A stretch of 64,000 bases of DNA from NCBI RefSeq assembly GCF_010183535.1, contig NC_071331.1, forward strand, positions 6,882,001 through 6,946,000. Direction: 5' to 3'. A program made the position numbers and the translations under genes. The stretch's first letter is position 1; each line of letters starts with the position of its first letter. The stretch comes from Caenorhabditis remanei. Taxonomy: Eukaryota > Nematoda > Chromadorea > Rhabditida > Rhabditidae. This document shows, piece by piece, positions 1-13,550 of this stretch. The notes below the pieces were generated by a model, which had not been told where the DNA came from, did not search any database, and worked only from the letters and a program-made list of their open reading frames with translations.

Positions 1-264
1 ACGGATGTGTGCAATTATCTAATTAGAGACTTACACAATTTCTGAATAATTAAGTTGCTGTACATATAGACAAAAAGTTGAGCTATTCAAACCGTTTTTT
101 TTTACTGTTACACAATTGTTTCATCAGAATTGTAGCAAACACTCGAATAATGAACAAAAAACAATCAATTAAAAATTACACCGTTTCAAGTGTTCCATAT
201 AAAAGCTTTACGACAAAGGTTTGTATTAATTCTTGTAAATTTGAACAACAATACAGTATCATCA
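1..264. other. Unit flank without a gene
   Basis: AT-rich sequence. Bases 50-110 align loosely with 20160-20220 at the start of unit B, so this is duplicated flank. No coding signal was found. Confidence 0.4.
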
Positions 265-490
265 TTCTTATATATAAAACGCATGAGGAGTCTGTCCATC
301 TGTCCCAATGTCCGCAAATTTTGAGAAATGAGAAAGAAAGGCGGCCGGGCCCAAAATCAAACTTGCGCTCATTGCGCAGAGACCGCCGCCTTGGACCACT
401 CGGCCACGCGGAGACATTTCTGAGAATGTGAACAAATTAATGAGGAGAGGCCAGCCGGATGAAGCGCCGAAGGCGCAGCAGCCAGGCTGG
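265..490. mobile_element. Helitron-like short element with tRNA-like core
   Basis: Starts TTCTTATATATAAAA and ends with a short hairpin (GCGCC-GAA-GGCGC, about 465-477) followed 10 nt later by CTGG and a host T. This is the arrangement of Helitron termini (5' TC, 3' hairpin plus CTRR). A related copy with the same ends lies at 21650-21881. On the minus strand, bases 340-412 contain a tRNA-like A box (TGGCCGAGTGG), as in Leu/Ser tRNAs, with a decayed T arm. It is non-coding. It could instead be a tRNA-derived SINE. The assignment to Helitrons is inference. Confidence 0.45.
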
Positions 491-3337
491 TAAAACAATA
501 AAAACAACAAAAAAACAGAACTCATTATCCTCCTCATCAACACATTTTCTCCACATTTATATACCACCTGGTTGAACTTCCAAAAACCGACATGAACGAC
601 GTCACCAAATCACTATTCTTATCAGTCTATCCCTTTCCTTCTCTTCAGGAGAAAAAGAGAAATGATAAAATGAAAGAACCAAAAGAACTATCAAAGATGA
701 AATGTAACACATTTGAAAAACTACCGTTGTAACAAGGTCACGTACGAAAAATGAATTTTGGAGTGGGGGAAGGAAAAGGAGCAGAACAATTGATAACAAA
801 TCAGAAACAGGAGGAACGAATTTTCAAGGAAATCTAGAATTCTAGAACTAAAAATTACTATTCGTAACATGACCGGTCTTAAAAACCGATTGAGCGAATA
901 TTTACAAAACCATTAGTATTCACTCAGTTGTTGAAACTGTGACCCATTTTTTTGTGAAAAAATAACTGTTCTGAGTAATCTACAAGTTTGGAGAGTTGCT
1001 TACATTTTGGTTAAGAAATTGAAAATATTGATTTCTTATTAGCAAGTGATGTTTCGATGATTTCAAAAAAAAGTTAACCATGCCCGGTAGCTCCGAAACG
1101 TTTCAAAACCAAGCGTTTGAAAATTATAGTAAACCTATTGAAAACAGCCCGAATAAGATGACAAAACTGACGAATAGTCATTTTGAAGCCAATGTACCTC
1201 AATTTGGTAATTCTGATTTGTGCTGATCAGGGCGATTTTTATTCGAGCAGAGTTCTGATTCGAGCCGATTATCATTAGATGTATCACCGTTTCAAAATAT
1301 TAGTAAACGAGAATTGACATCCTATATAGTTTATTAAAACGACAGCTTCGAGAAACAGAAGTTTTTTTGGCTCTGATCGTCCAAATTTTTTACCGCTTCA
1401 ATGGCTCACTATTTATCTACGAAAAAAACTTTTCTACTTAGACTTCATAGATTGAACTACATAATATAATATCAAGTTATGTAAAAGTACACTATCTAGA
1501 AGAATAGTAGAGAAAAACTAATGTTTTTTTTTCAATTTTGTCCCGAAATAAAACTAGAAACTATTTGATCGCAATGATCATTGAAACAAGAATCACAAAC
1601 AAAGAGTTAACTTGAACGGAAATTAAATTCGCTTTCTTTTCTGCTAACATATGACCAATGATCAATAAAAAGGAATAGTATTCTGTCTTCTGATTACATA
1701 AACTATCAGACAGAAATAGATAGTACTGAAAAGCAAGAGACGCAGAGATGGATAGAAAACGTTTTGGTTTCGTAAGGAGGGGAGCTGATAAGAAATTGAT
1801 TGGAAGCAATGATCAGTTTAACATTTTTTCTTGCTTTTTGAAATTGATAGCATAAATAAGTGAGTTTTGCAAAATTACACTGTTTTGAACACTTTTTTTG
1901 AAAGTGTTTGCACAACGAAAACGCTTACAGAAGCGGAATAAATTTTCTCACCAGAAAAAAAAACTAATAGAAAAAATATAGAACTGAGAGAACAACATGA
2001 AACTGTAAAAATTGAATTTCTTGTAACAAAGCTTCCTATTCTTCCGATATTCCCAAAAATTGATAAACTTTCCTTCTTTTAATAATTTTCCGTTACTAAA
2101 ACTATGTAGAAATTCGATGATTGTAGTTTTCTTAATAAATACGTGATAATGAAGGCGCCCATCAATCCCTACTGAGCACAGAAGCGATTAATGCTCCAAA
2201 ATTAAAAAATAAATGAAACACTAAAAAATTACCTGCTCAACGCGGATAAACAATTTCTTGCATGATATGAATACAAAAAATCAATGCTTCACCAATAGAA
2301 AATAAGTTTATATGTTGCTGCTAGTCGACTACTATCTCTACACTATGCAATAGACACTGTTGTATTTGTTATTTTGTTTCATTTTCTGAGACGCAAGGAA
2401 GCCACAATGTAAATCATGATCGGGTGGTGGGAAAAGAGAAATTAGTCTCAATTATTCTGTTCCACACAAGCTATAGTTCCAACTCATATTTTGAACAAAC
2501 TGCTGACAAGACCATAAGTTCATAAAAAGTTTTAAATTGAAAACTGATTAATCAATCTTAACCCCAAACTACACTCAAACCCTAAAACCTTCCATTCCCT
2601 CCAGTTATTATCATTACCATCGTTGTCTGCTACCTGAAAGTTTACGCTTATGGGAATAAGTTGAGAATGAGCTGCTGAAATATGTCTTCCAATACTGTTT
2701 GTTGGACAGTTACGATTTGTCTAGGCCTGGAATCTTTCAGACTCGAATAAATCTCAAAACAAGAGATTCTATCCGGAAAAAATTTGCTAACTACCAAATT
2801 CAGTGAAGAATCTTAAGTTGTTAGTATCTCATATCATAGAAAAGTATGGTGGAACGAATTCTCATAAATTCCGAAAAAGTTCTTTGAATAATTAACCGAT
2901 TCACAGAAGACATAATGTTTTGGTTCAAATTCAGCTATTATTAATCGCAGCAAATTTCAACGTGAAATAGTCTAAATTCACAATAAGATGACAATGTACG
3001 ATTCAAAAAAGCTATCAATTCATTGAAATTGAAAATAATACATAATTTAATGGTTGCCGTCGGTTTGAATCAACAATATTTTCAGCTGAATCGTGTGTCG
3101 GTGTGATATTAATTCTCATTTTGTGTTCACAGTTTCAGAGGTTTTTCAAAGTCTGGAAATTAATCGTTTGATTTTTAGCTCGTGAAAATTATTTTTATTA
3201 ATTGTTATCAAAAACGAAATGTTATACACCACTATAAATCAACTAAGCAAGTCAAAGCAGAAAAAACAAGTATAGTAAAGCTTTGAAAGGAATCGGAAAC
3301 AGAAAATTAAGACAAGACGTGACAGCAGAAATTGAAT
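491..3337. other. Intergenic region of unit A
   Basis: AT-rich sequence downstream of SPK copy A. It is collinear with 20235-25760 of unit B once the B insertions are removed, and partly with 48085-49830 of unit C. The TTAA at 1607-1610 is the empty site for the element at 23059-24717. Only short chance ORFs are present. No RNA gene was seen. Confidence 0.5.
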
Positions 3338-3683
3338 TCAAGACGATTTTGCACACTTCTTTAATCTATTGATCATGTTCTCGATAGCCTCTTTTGCCCC
3401 TTTTCTCGACACAGTCTGAAAATTGATTCATTAATTTTCAGTCATTAATTCAATAACCACTCACATCCGACTCCTTTGCTTCTTCCAAATACATGGAAAC
3501 CAACGGGACGATTTTCATCGAAAGATCATCTCCGAGGTGTCTGGCCATCTGGTTTAAATCATTTAGCATTGTATTGAGGTTTACTTTGTCATCTGATTCG
3601 GTGGTTTTATCGGTGCAAATCTCATCAAGGCACACTTCCAGATGAGATTTGATTTTTGATGGGGTAATGTTCTGAAAATAATA

Positions 3684-4821
3684 CAGTAGCGGTCATAGGT
3701 GAGTATACCTCCACTCTTTCATGTGTATCTCAGCTGAAACTAGTCCATTTTGGATAAACTTTTTTTTCAAAGATAGCTGACACATTCAGCAATGAGAAAA
3801 TAAGTTTTTTGAAAAAGTTAACACTTTTAATTTTGTCGATAATCAATTTTTCCTGACCGTGATTTGAAAATTCAAAAAAAAACTTTTTATTTTTCTCTTG
3901 AAGTTATTGAGTTTTTGATGTCAAAATGATGGAACATGTTCAAATAAACAAAAAATTATGTTGAATTAGTTTCTTAGTTCCTGAGCATCGTGGTAGAGCT
4001 CCAGAAGTCAAAAGTAGTGTCCTCGGGAAAACCTTCATAACTCATCAAAAAATTATCCAAATTAGCCGAAACATGTACCAAAAGACGTGTTTTGAGTTTT
4101 TCTACAAACCAACATTAAAAAATAAACATTTTAGAAAAAAAAATTTTTTTAAATTTTTTTCACTCAAAATTCTTCATTCCAATTTTTTCCTGGATTTCCG
4201 ATATTTTCTGGCTATAAAACGAACAAAAAAACAAACATGTGTTTTATTATGCGTGATAAATGCACATTTTAAAAGGTATGCCCGTTTTATAGCCAGAAAA
4301 TATCGAAAATCAGAGAAAAATTGGAATTAAAAAATTTTTGAATGAAAAAAAATTGAAAAATTATTTTTTTTTTTAATGTTTATTTTTTAATGTTGGTTTG
4401 TAGAAAAACTCAAAACACGTCTTTTGGTACATGTTTCGGCTAATTTGAATAAATTTTTGGTGAGGTATGAAGGTTTTCCCAAGGACGCCACTTTTGACTT
4501 CTGGAGCTCTAGCACGATGCTTAGGGTTTCAGAAACCAATTCAACATAGTTTTTTGTTTATTTGAACATGTTCCATCATTTTGACATCAAAAACTCAATA
4601 ACTTCAAGAGAAAAATAAAAAGTTTTTTTTTGAATTTTCAAATCACGGTCAGGAAAAATTGATTATCGACAAAACTAAAAGTGTTAACTTTTTCAAAAAA
4701 CTTATTTTCTCATTGCTGAATGTGTCAGCTATTTTTGAAAAAAAAGTTTATGCAAAACGGACTTGTTTCAGCTGAGCTACACATGAAAGAGTGGAGGTAT
4801 ACTCACCTATGACCGCTACTG
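3684..4821. mobile_element. TA-flanked fold-back (Tc1-like MITE), 1,138 bp
   Basis: Long, near-perfect palindrome with its centre near 4250. The ends read CAGTAGCGGTCATAGGTGAG and its reverse complement, and TA flanks each side (3682-3683, 4822-4823). CAGT termini with a TA duplication are typical of the Tc1/mariner group. It lies in intron 3 of SPK copy A and is absent from the same intron in copies B and C. The short ORFs in its arms are mirror-image artefacts. Confidence 0.85.
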
Positions 4822-7189
4822 TATATACAGGGGTTGGGTTGGAGGAGCGGTGGGAGCATTTTTCGATTAGTTGGCACAGGAATATAGAAATCTTGGAACA
4901 GTAAGTTTTCGAAAAAGTCCAATAGATTTAGTGAGCGTCATGAATAACAATTTTTGTAGGATGTTAGTATCAAACCTAGAGGTTTTTAGGGTGCATGTAC
5001 TAATTTAACAGGTTTATCTTTGTGACATGTACTAGTTCCAAATGTGACAAGATTCCATGACTCTTAACATTTTTTCGACTGTTACAACAATGTTTTGTAT
5101 GCAAATGTAATAAAAGTTGTCATTATTTGTCATTGTCATAATGGAACTTCTCTCAGGATGTTTGCTATTCAATTTCTTACAATAAGGGATAGATAAGTTA
5201 TTTTCTCTCACCAAAAACTCAGATTTGTCAGACTTTCTAGGGACTGTTTCTGCAAAAACCAGGTAAACTGAAAAAACTGAACCCATTAGTCATACTGTAA
5301 CTTCATGGCCAACTTTCAAAATTTACCGTTCTCCCATTTCAACTTAACATGAGAAAGTCTGGGCATTACATTATACAAGCGGCTGTTAAAACATCTTACC
5401 ATTCCATGATTCTGATTCTCCACCGCCGTATACAACTCCTTTATCTCCCGATTGAAACTTCCAGAAACTTCTCCGTGGAAGAAATAAATTTCCCGGAGGA
5501 ACTTTGAGTAGTGATTGATTAAAGAACTGGTATCCATGAATGACGATCCGTGATTCCGTGAAATTATTGGTTGATTCACAATTGGAGGCTCTATTATGAT
5601 GAGATCCTCCACTTTTTTCTCCTCAAAAATGGGCTCCACTGATTTCCTCATTTTCTTTGGTGACGGCTCCATCTCAGGAGGATCTCTGATATTACTCGTT
5701 GATGGTCCTGGCTCATTATTTTCAGTAATCTGTCTCTTTGACCTCCCCTCGTCTTCTTCCGGCGTAGAACTTTCTGGATTGACACGTCCAGGTTGTGACA
5801 CATAATACATTTGGCTTCCAGGTACCACAAACTGATAGGCGGGGCCTCTCATCCAAGGAGTCATACACTGTGGTGGCGGCATTTGTGGCTGGGGAACGGC
5901 AATTCTTGGTGGCCTAGAAACCCAAATTTAGTCAAAAAATTAGTATTCCATATAACTTACTCAATAATCTGACTGGGGTGCTTGTGACAAAGAATATTCT
6001 CGCTTTCAGTTCGATGTCGTACTTTGATTTGAGGATTCGATCGACAACTTTTTGGTCGAATCTGAAAAATATGTATGTTTCAATTTTTTGATAAATATCT
6101 GATAGAAAAATTTTGAGTAATTCTTTTTTTGTGAAATCAGAAATTGAAGAAAAGACCGTCTTTTTGTTTAGATTCACCTAAAACTCATAAAACACCGAAA
6201 AATCGAACTTTCAATACTCATTTTAGGTCTGCTATCAAACTGTATCCGTTTCAAAACGTCTAGGTTTGAAACCTCGAATTTTTTAAACAATTGATACGTA
6301 ATGCGTTTTGAGACGGCTACATGATCGAAAATATTTTAAAAAAAAACAAGAGCTGAAATCAGACTTCTGTGCTTTCTGAATATTTTTCAATATTTTTTTG
6401 TTTTCTATTTCAGATTATTGTGTATTACGAAGAAAATTGGTTTCGAATGCCTCGATATTAAATTTTTTTTAAATTCAAAATACTCATTAGTAAATTTTTG
6501 GGTGGAATTTGGCTTCCAAACACAATACTGATTTGGTTCACACTTTGTGAAAAAAGTATTCCCAGAAACACTTTTTTTCTTATTTCATGATACGTTCGAA
6601 AACTTTTTGGTCGAATCTAAAAAAAATGTATGTTTCAATTGTTTAATAAATTTCTTATAGGAAAATGTTGAGTAATTTTATAAATAAAAAATAAATGTTT
6701 GTTTCTCTGGTTGTTAGGTAAAATAAATCGAAACCACTCGCAAAAAAAAATGAAAATAAGACTGTCTTCCGTTTAATTTCACCTAAAACTCAGAAATACT
6801 ATTTTTGCATGTGCTATCGAAATGTATCGGTTTCAAAATGTAATAACGCCGCCACAAATGAATTGGTATTCCCGTTTCAGGTTACAGTTTGAACAGCCGC
6901 GCTCATAGCACAACTTTTTTTTGGATATTACGAAACCGAAAACTTAGAAACCACACTTTTGGAACCAGAAATTTCGGAATTAAATTTTTCTGAAAAATTG
7001 CTCTTTGAGACGGCAATTGATCAAAAATATGTAGTTTAAAAGAGTTCACGAGACTGTCGCAATCGCATTGCTCATTTTTTAATTTCTGATAATTTTTCAA
7101 AAAGTTGTGTTTTTTATTCCAAATAATTGTGTATTTCGACTTTGGTTCCGAAATTTGTCCTGATTGATTTACAAAAATTTTTCTAAATA

Positions 7190-8764
7190 CAGTGTCCGAC
7201 AAAACCATAGGTTCACTTTTCAAGTTGAGTTTTCTCGCGATTTGAGAAGTTGCAAGAAAATTGTCCATGGACAAAAAAAGACTCCTTAAATATTCTAAAA
7301 TGTAAACAAGATTACATTTGAATACCTATCATCCTACTCAAATATGATGCAAAATGTTGAAAATGGCCACTTGCAAACCCGACAAAACTATAGGTTCACC
7401 CCAAAAAATCAAAAATTGAAAAAATAATTTTTTCCAATGAGTGAAGGAAAATGTGCTTTTATCAAATGCGGAATCTTCGTCGATAATTAAGCTCGTTAAA
7501 TACATTTCTAAAATATTTTCAGTTAAAAAATTTTGAGAAAAATGAGAATTTCTGGAAATTCTCAAACCTCTTCGTTTTTCATTTGTCTCGTCCATATAAG
7601 TTTTATCTAGCATCTCATTTTTATTCTTACAAATTGTGATATCTATGCGGTAAAGTTTAGTATAGTTTTTTTTGAATATTTGACACTTTTTGAACAACTT
7701 TGGTTCAGAAGAGTCAAAAATTTTTTGAAATTGGGCACGCACTTACTCGGAAATTTCTTGATATTTTTCATTTTATCAAATTTTTTCTGCTTGTATACAC
7801 AGAATTGGTCTTATTGTTCATTTTTTTAACATTTTTCCTAGAGTAGCTTTACTTTAAATAAGCAAAAAAGTAGCAAAAATAGTTTTTAGATCAGAAAAAT
7901 AGACGCAAAATCACCAGCTCATTCAAAATGTGTTCAATGAGCAATGATGGTAATATTCCAGGATACAAAATATTAATCATTATGTGTTCGTTAGGTTTTT
8001 AGAATTAGATTACCGCCGCGACAATTTTCAAAAGTGCTATAAATTTTCCTCCATACGATACAGTTGAAAATTCATGGTGCCTGTTTTTTGCTAATTTAAA
8101 GTAAAGCTACTCTAGGAAAAATTTTTAAAAAGTGAACAATAAGACCAATTCTGTGTATTACAAGCAGAAAAAATTTGATAAAATGAAAAATATCAAGAAA
8201 TTTCAGAGTAAGTGCGTGCCTAATTTCAAAAAATTTTTGACTCTTCTGAACCAAAGTTGTTCAAAAAGTGTCAAATATTCAAAAAAAACTATACTAAACT
8301 TTACCGCATAGATATCACAATTTGTAAGAATAAAAATGAGATGCTAAATAAAACTTATATGAACGAGACAAATGGAAAACGAAGAGGTTTGAGAATTTCC
8401 AGAATTTCTCATTTTTCTCAAAATTTTTTAACTGAAAATATTTTAGAAATGTATTTAACGAGCTTAATTATCGACGAAGATTCCGCATTTGATAAAAGCA
8501 CATTTTCCTTCACTCATTGGAAAAAATTATTTTTTCAATTTTTGATTTTTTGGGGTGAACCTATAGTTTTGTCGGGTTTGCAAGTGGCCATTTTCAACAT
8601 TTTGCATCATATTTTGAGTAGGATGATAGGTATTCAAATGTAATCTTGTTTACATTTTGAGTATTTAAGGAGTCTTTTTTTGTCCATGGACAATTTTCTT
8701 GCAACTTCTCAAATCGCGAGAAAACTCAACTTGAAAAGTGAACCTATGGTTTTGTCGGACACTG
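7190..8764. mobile_element. TA-flanked fold-back (Tc1-like MITE), 1,575 bp
   Basis: Inverted repeat starting CAGTGTCCGACAAAACCATA and ending with its complement, flanked by TA (7188-7189, 8765-8766). Unit B has the uninterrupted site at about 32833-32848 (TTCTAAATACTCATTAG), so the insertion is exact and specific to A. The arms carry mirrored ORFs (7338-7742 minus, 8257-8643 plus) with near-identical translations that resemble no known transposase. They are explained by the palindrome. Confidence 0.88.
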
Positions 8765-9503
8765 TACTCATTAGTATATTTTGGGGGGAATTCGGCACTG
8801 AACACAATACCGATTTGGATTACACTTCGTGTTAAAAGTATTTTCAAAAACACTATTTTCTTTGAATTGAGCAAACGCTCGACAACTTTTTGGTCGAATC
8901 TGAAAATAATTTCGGTTTCAAGGTTTTCATAAATTTCTTATCGGAAAATTTCCAGTATTATTTTTTTTATATCTCTTGCTCTGAATGAATCGGCTTCTCG
9001 TTACGAGGTTCAATTAATCTAATGAACTGCGAAACGAGTCATATCGTAGACAAATAACTGGTTTTGAAACCAAGAAATTTGGATTTTTTTAAACCATTTT
9101 TCATCTTTGCTATCAAAATATGTCGGTTTCGAAATATCTTGTTTAGAAACAACTAATTTTCAAAACTATTCATGGAAAATTACACTAATTTTGTTTTGAT
9201 TAATTTTGGTGAAGCGATGATGCGACATCAGTACTAAATCACTATTCATAAAATAATCGGTTTCGAGTTTTTGAAAAAAATCCAGTCAAAAAATTTAACT
9301 GTTTGTTTAATTTTAATTTTAATTTTAGTTTCAAATATCATAAAAACTCACTTATTACAAAAGAATCTGTCGTTGATATTCAATTTACAGAGATCTTTGA
9401 AACTTCTCGACAACGAATACTTTGTAATCGGCGATTCCGAGTTGATGGAAACTTCTGCGACGTAGCCAACGAACCCATCGAATAGATGATCGCTGTCGGA
9501 CAT

Positions 9504-12333
9504 TCTTTTCTGCAAAAAGTCTGAAAAAAGGTTTATCTAAATGCCAGTAAAATTATTGGTTAAAAATCCGGTTAAAAAAGAAGTAAGGTTAGGGGAAAAA
9601 GTAGATAAATAAAATGTGAGCGTCTAGAGTGTAGTGGGAGGCAGGGAGAGAGCTCAGGGAATGTGGAGAGTTCAGACAACGAGAGGGGTTAGAAAAGACA
9701 AAATGTGTCGGCAGTGGGGGGGGTAGAATGCATTGGGAGAATGCTTCGGGGGGTGTTGAACGGGAAATGTGTATTGGGGGGAAGCATACTTGTCAAATCA
9801 CGGGCCGGCCCGCGGGCCGGCCCGGGCCGGGCCGGGCCGGGCCCTCTGAAAATTTCAGGGCCCGGGCCGGCCCGCAGCAAGCTTTTTTTTCAATATTTTG
9901 ACGGGCCGGCCCGGGCCGGGCCGGAAGATTTTTTTAGCGGGCCCGGCCCGGCCCGTGACAAGTATGGGGGGAAGAGAAGTGTAGCAAAGAGACGACTGAG
10001 AAGAGGGGGTGGTTAGAACGGAGAAGGTCAGTTTTGTGTGCGTGTGCTCTGTCCCGCGGGGAAGGCCGCTGGCAATGGTGAAAGAAGTTTTTGTTGTGTT
10101 TAGAGAACACAAGGAAACATTTTTTTTATTTCACGAATACAATCACAAGTATCGTGAAGCGGTGAATTCAATCAGAATAAATGGAAGGAATGATTCATAG
10201 ACTTGCAATTTTGACTCATAATATTGAAAGGGGGACGAAAATGTACAATGTACAAGAGTTAAGCGCCTAGGTCTGAAATAAAAAGCGGGGGTGTGGTTAA
10301 AATTTACGAAATTTATTTTTAACGGAGAAAAATGTTTCAATTAACTTTCATGTATGATTTATGTTATGATATTTAATAAAATTTTTCAAATAATTTGCGT
10401 CCCTGATGAATTGTTACCGCTGCTGGTTGTAGTTAATGTGTATGAGGTTAAGAAGTCCTCAGTAATTTATATGTTTCGTCTAGATACATTTTGAATATTA
10501 ATCTGAAGTCTGTTGCTTATCTGCGGCGTTCTATTGATTGCCTGATAAGAATTCCAGGTGTTAGAAACCACAAGTTAATGTCAAGATGAATATTACGAAA
10601 TAATACTAACAAACGAATGTAGGTGACGAGATAAAATGCGAGGAGAAAACAGAGAAAAATGTTTCAATGAACTTTCATGAATGAGTGAATTAGTTGCTAT
10701 TGATAAATTTTGTCTCCTCAATTGTGAAGCAGAGCTGTGCCGAAGTAGTTTTTTTTTCTAAAACTTAAGAAGGAAGACGGAATTTCGCGTAGCTCAGATG
10801 TAAAGGTATAATTAATTTCAAATGCTAATTACGTTATCAAACTAATTAACGAAATAACCAAACAATTGGCCGAATAAATATTTATGCTGTTTCAAAACAC
10901 TATTTCATAAACTAATTCAATGTTCTGATAGTGAGATTAGTGCCTAAACAAAATTAAAAATTAATAAAACAACTTCCCATCAAGATAAATATTTTGGCAG
11001 AGCGAGAAGTAACCAAAAGCACCCAGAGAATGCAATACACAAGGAGGTTACAATGGAAGGGGGTGCCAGAAAAGGAATGTGGACAGAGAATGTAAAGAGC
11101 TGCAGAGAAAAAAGAAAAGATTAGGACATCATGGATATGCGTGAGTATGTGCTGATAGCAGTGAAATGAATCATTTGCAGGAAGAGAAGGGGGAGCGAGA
11201 AATCTCTCTCCAGTATAATTCGCAGAGAAGAGAAATTTCTTCCGCAAAGTAACATCATAGGAGGAGGATGTGATGTATCGGTTAAATAGGGAAAAAAAAG
11301 AAAAAAACTGTTGATTGGAAAAAGTACACAAGATTTATGAACATTAGAAAGGAAAAACGGTAGGTTTTCCTAAACTCATAGTGAAAAATTTTCAAGTCGG
11401 TTAGATGTATGTGTGTAGGATATGAACTGCTAATAATACATCGATAGTTTTTTTTAATGGTATAGAAACGATTTTTGCACTACAGATTGACCAAACGTGC
11501 TATATTCTGAAATTATTTTCTGAAAATCATTTTTATATCTATCACGTGCCAAATTCGAAATCCCTCTAGCACTAAAACGCATTTCGTCAGTTCTATTGAA
11601 ATCATCATACTGAAACTGTAATTTAATTTTTTTGAAATCAATGTTTCTTGAATTTGTAGAATTTGTAGAATTTCTGCAATGTGTATCTGGTAAAAACCAG
11701 AAATAACTTGAATATGTATGTATTCTCTGTTTAAAAAAACTCTAAAAACCAAGATTCATCAATGTCCAGTTTCCTGTAAACTTCTCGATTCATAACTTCT
11801 GTAAAGTATGCTTATTTTATGAATTGGTGACTGGTTTCTTATCCATGAAGTCATCTGACAATTCTCACAATTTTTTGCACAAGAATTGCCTAACGTTTAT
11901 TGAAAATCGCCTGAGCAGTTCTTCAAAAAAAACTCGTGTAACACCGATCTTGAGAACGATATGTTTCAAGATTGGTAAAAAAATAAGTTCTGTGAAATCG
12001 TAAAATGTTTAATAACAGTTTCAAATAATCTGTCTATAAATCTTTATTCATCCATATAATCATTTCCATAGCGATTTTCCTTCATGATTATCCCAAAAAA
12101 GCATACAGAGACCCAAACCAAATCCAAAACAAATCAACATTTCAAAAAGCAATCAAATCCCATTATCAAAATTCCCATAGAGCACATTATAAAGAGAGAA
12201 AAGAATGAAGAAGATGGAGAAGGCACTGGTAATATGTACGCAGAAAATAAGAAACACAAATTGTTACAAGAGGAGACATGAGACCATTTTAAGAATAAGG
12301 AAGGCGGAAATGTACAGTTAGTGAACGGAGGAT
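9504..12333. other. SPK-copine intergenic region, unit A
   Basis: Holds the presumed SPK copy A promoter, a G-rich stretch (about 9640-9780, 9966-10020) also present near 33660-33860 and 53810-54010, and a long AT-rich section collinear with 33940-38620 and 54080-57540. The right end is the former copine 3' UTR. A minus-strand TTTATT complement (AATAAA) near 12041 matches the signal kept downstream of the copine in unit C. A 125-codon ORF (10954-11331, minus) is not kept in the other units. Confidence 0.45.
9785..9966. mobile_element. hAT-like GC-rich MITE, 182 bp
   Basis: Ends CATACTTGTCA and TGACAAGTATG, flanked by an 8-bp direct repeat GGGGGAAG (9777-9784, 9967-9974). Units B and C have the single uninterrupted GGGGGGAAG site (near 33820 and 53965). 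Inside is a palindromic run of GGGCCGG/CCGGCCC blocks, far more GC-rich than its surroundings. An 8-bp duplication with short CA...TG inverted ends fits hAT elements. The same GC-rich motif occurs at the ends of 16248-16697. Confidence 0.8.
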
Positions 12334-13331
12334 TCATCGAGAATCGTCCAGTGTCATTGAACGCATTTCATTCGAGAGACGGTGACGGCGGCTGAAAGAA
12401 TTGCCAATAAAATGATTGAAGTTCAGTGAATACTATCAAATTATTAGACCTGTGAAACAGATCATTTTGATTATATACATACTTTCAAAATATTCCATTT
12501 CGAAAATTAGATATATTTCGAGACACACGTTTCATGTTGATAATGATGTAACTGTCCAATGAATCCGCATATGTATGAAAACTCACTTCCTCGTCTGCTC
12601 TCCACTGCTACTCGTTCTCATTCTCAACCCTTCTTCTTCTCCTTGTCCATGAGCTGAACTTGGTCTTCTACTACTACTTGGAGCCATCAAACCACCGGCC
12701 GCTTCTTCTGATGATTTACCCGGGAGCACGTGGTTTTGCATGTAAAACGTGGAACATTGCCAGGGGATCTGGAAAAGTAGACTTGTATGTTGAATGAGCT
12801 GGAGAGAGTTCATTGCTATCAATGTGGAACATGAAACAGGGAGAAGTTGTTAGTGGTTCCACGGCACATTGACGACTAAATGCAGTTTATAAACTTTATA
12901 TAAATTTTATCCTCAACACTCTATTTTTTCAGAGTCATTATCTAATTTATGTTAAGTACGAAACTGGAAAATGTTTTTGACGGTTTCCAAAAAGTGTGAA
13001 ATTGACTAAGAATCGTGTGAAAAACTTTGCTACAACCAAGGTAGTCACAAAAATGCTTAAAAGAGTTAGTATCAACTAATTGCAAGTTGATTTCAATACC
13101 AATAATGAAACCAGAGCTTGATCATTCAGAAACTTTATCAGGTTTAAAGGAGGACTGAAGTCATATAGTAACAACGTAAAGACAATTTATATTCAACTAC
13201 TAATTTATTATTACTCAAAAGTTACAACGAAAGCGGTGAAAGCGGGTGACAGGAAAGAATAGGGTCACGGGACACAGTCCCCGTAAGACTGTCTAGAATG
13301 CGAGAAACCTCGGCTTATATTAGGTTGGTGC

Positions 13332-13550
13332 ATAATTTTCTTTCTTTTTTGAAGGTGTGACTTTGGTTCTCGATCTCTAAGTGGTGATATTGTTTTTCAT
13401 CCCAAACTTTTTTGCATTTTTATGACCACTTTAGTGGCTATCACGTAACTTTTCAAGTTGGTGCAAAGACAGTCCGCTCGTGAAAACGATGGCTTTTTCG
13501 GTCGCCGACCAAATGCCTATTTTGGAAAGTTTTTTGATTCTAGTCGCATT
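13332..13550. repeat. Left copy of 219-bp target duplication
   Basis: Appears identical by eye to 14640-14858. It flanks the LINE fragment and is part of the mariner-like element, so it is best read as a very long target-site duplication made on LINE insertion. Confidence 0.85.

Larger units (their letters stand above)
3338..9503 (-). pseudogene. SPK-domain gene, copy A, exon 2 deletion
   Basis: Minus-strand copy of the gene that is open at 29616-33560. Exons: 9352-9503 (ATG at 9503), 5961-6061, 5400-5913, 3465-3671, 3338-3415 (stop). All donors and acceptors match the intact copy. Exon 2 is only 101 nt instead of 336. The missing 235 bp (B 31504-31738) removes the second half of the SPK domain and the acidic linker, and shifts the frame into exon 3. 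Exons 3-5 are open in their original frame: the Pro/Ser-rich linker with an SPKKMRK basic motif, the region FMDTSSLINHYSKF, and a basic C-terminus. Intron 1 is stretched to 3.3 kb by a 1.6-kb fold-back (7190-8764) and intron 3 holds another (3684-4821). A truncated transcript is possible, but a normal protein is not. Family assignment rests on the pattern of the SPK domain; the call as a pseudogene is firm. Confidence 0.8.

Noticed and set aside
5596..5830. ORFs antisense or out of frame to SPK exon 3 (also 31129-31338 and 51350-51553)
   Set aside because: They are shadows of the real exon on the minus strand.
7338..8643. Paired ORFs of 134 and 128 codons
   Set aside because: Same explanation: both lie in complementary arms of the fold-back at 7190-8764.
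9689..10112. Gly/Pro/Ala/Arg-rich ORFs
   Set aside because: Produced by the GGGCCGG repeats of the hAT-like MITE and its flank.
10954..11331. 125-codon minus-strand ORF
   Set aside because: Hydrophobic, low-complexity translation, and the frame is not kept in the matching regions of units B and C.
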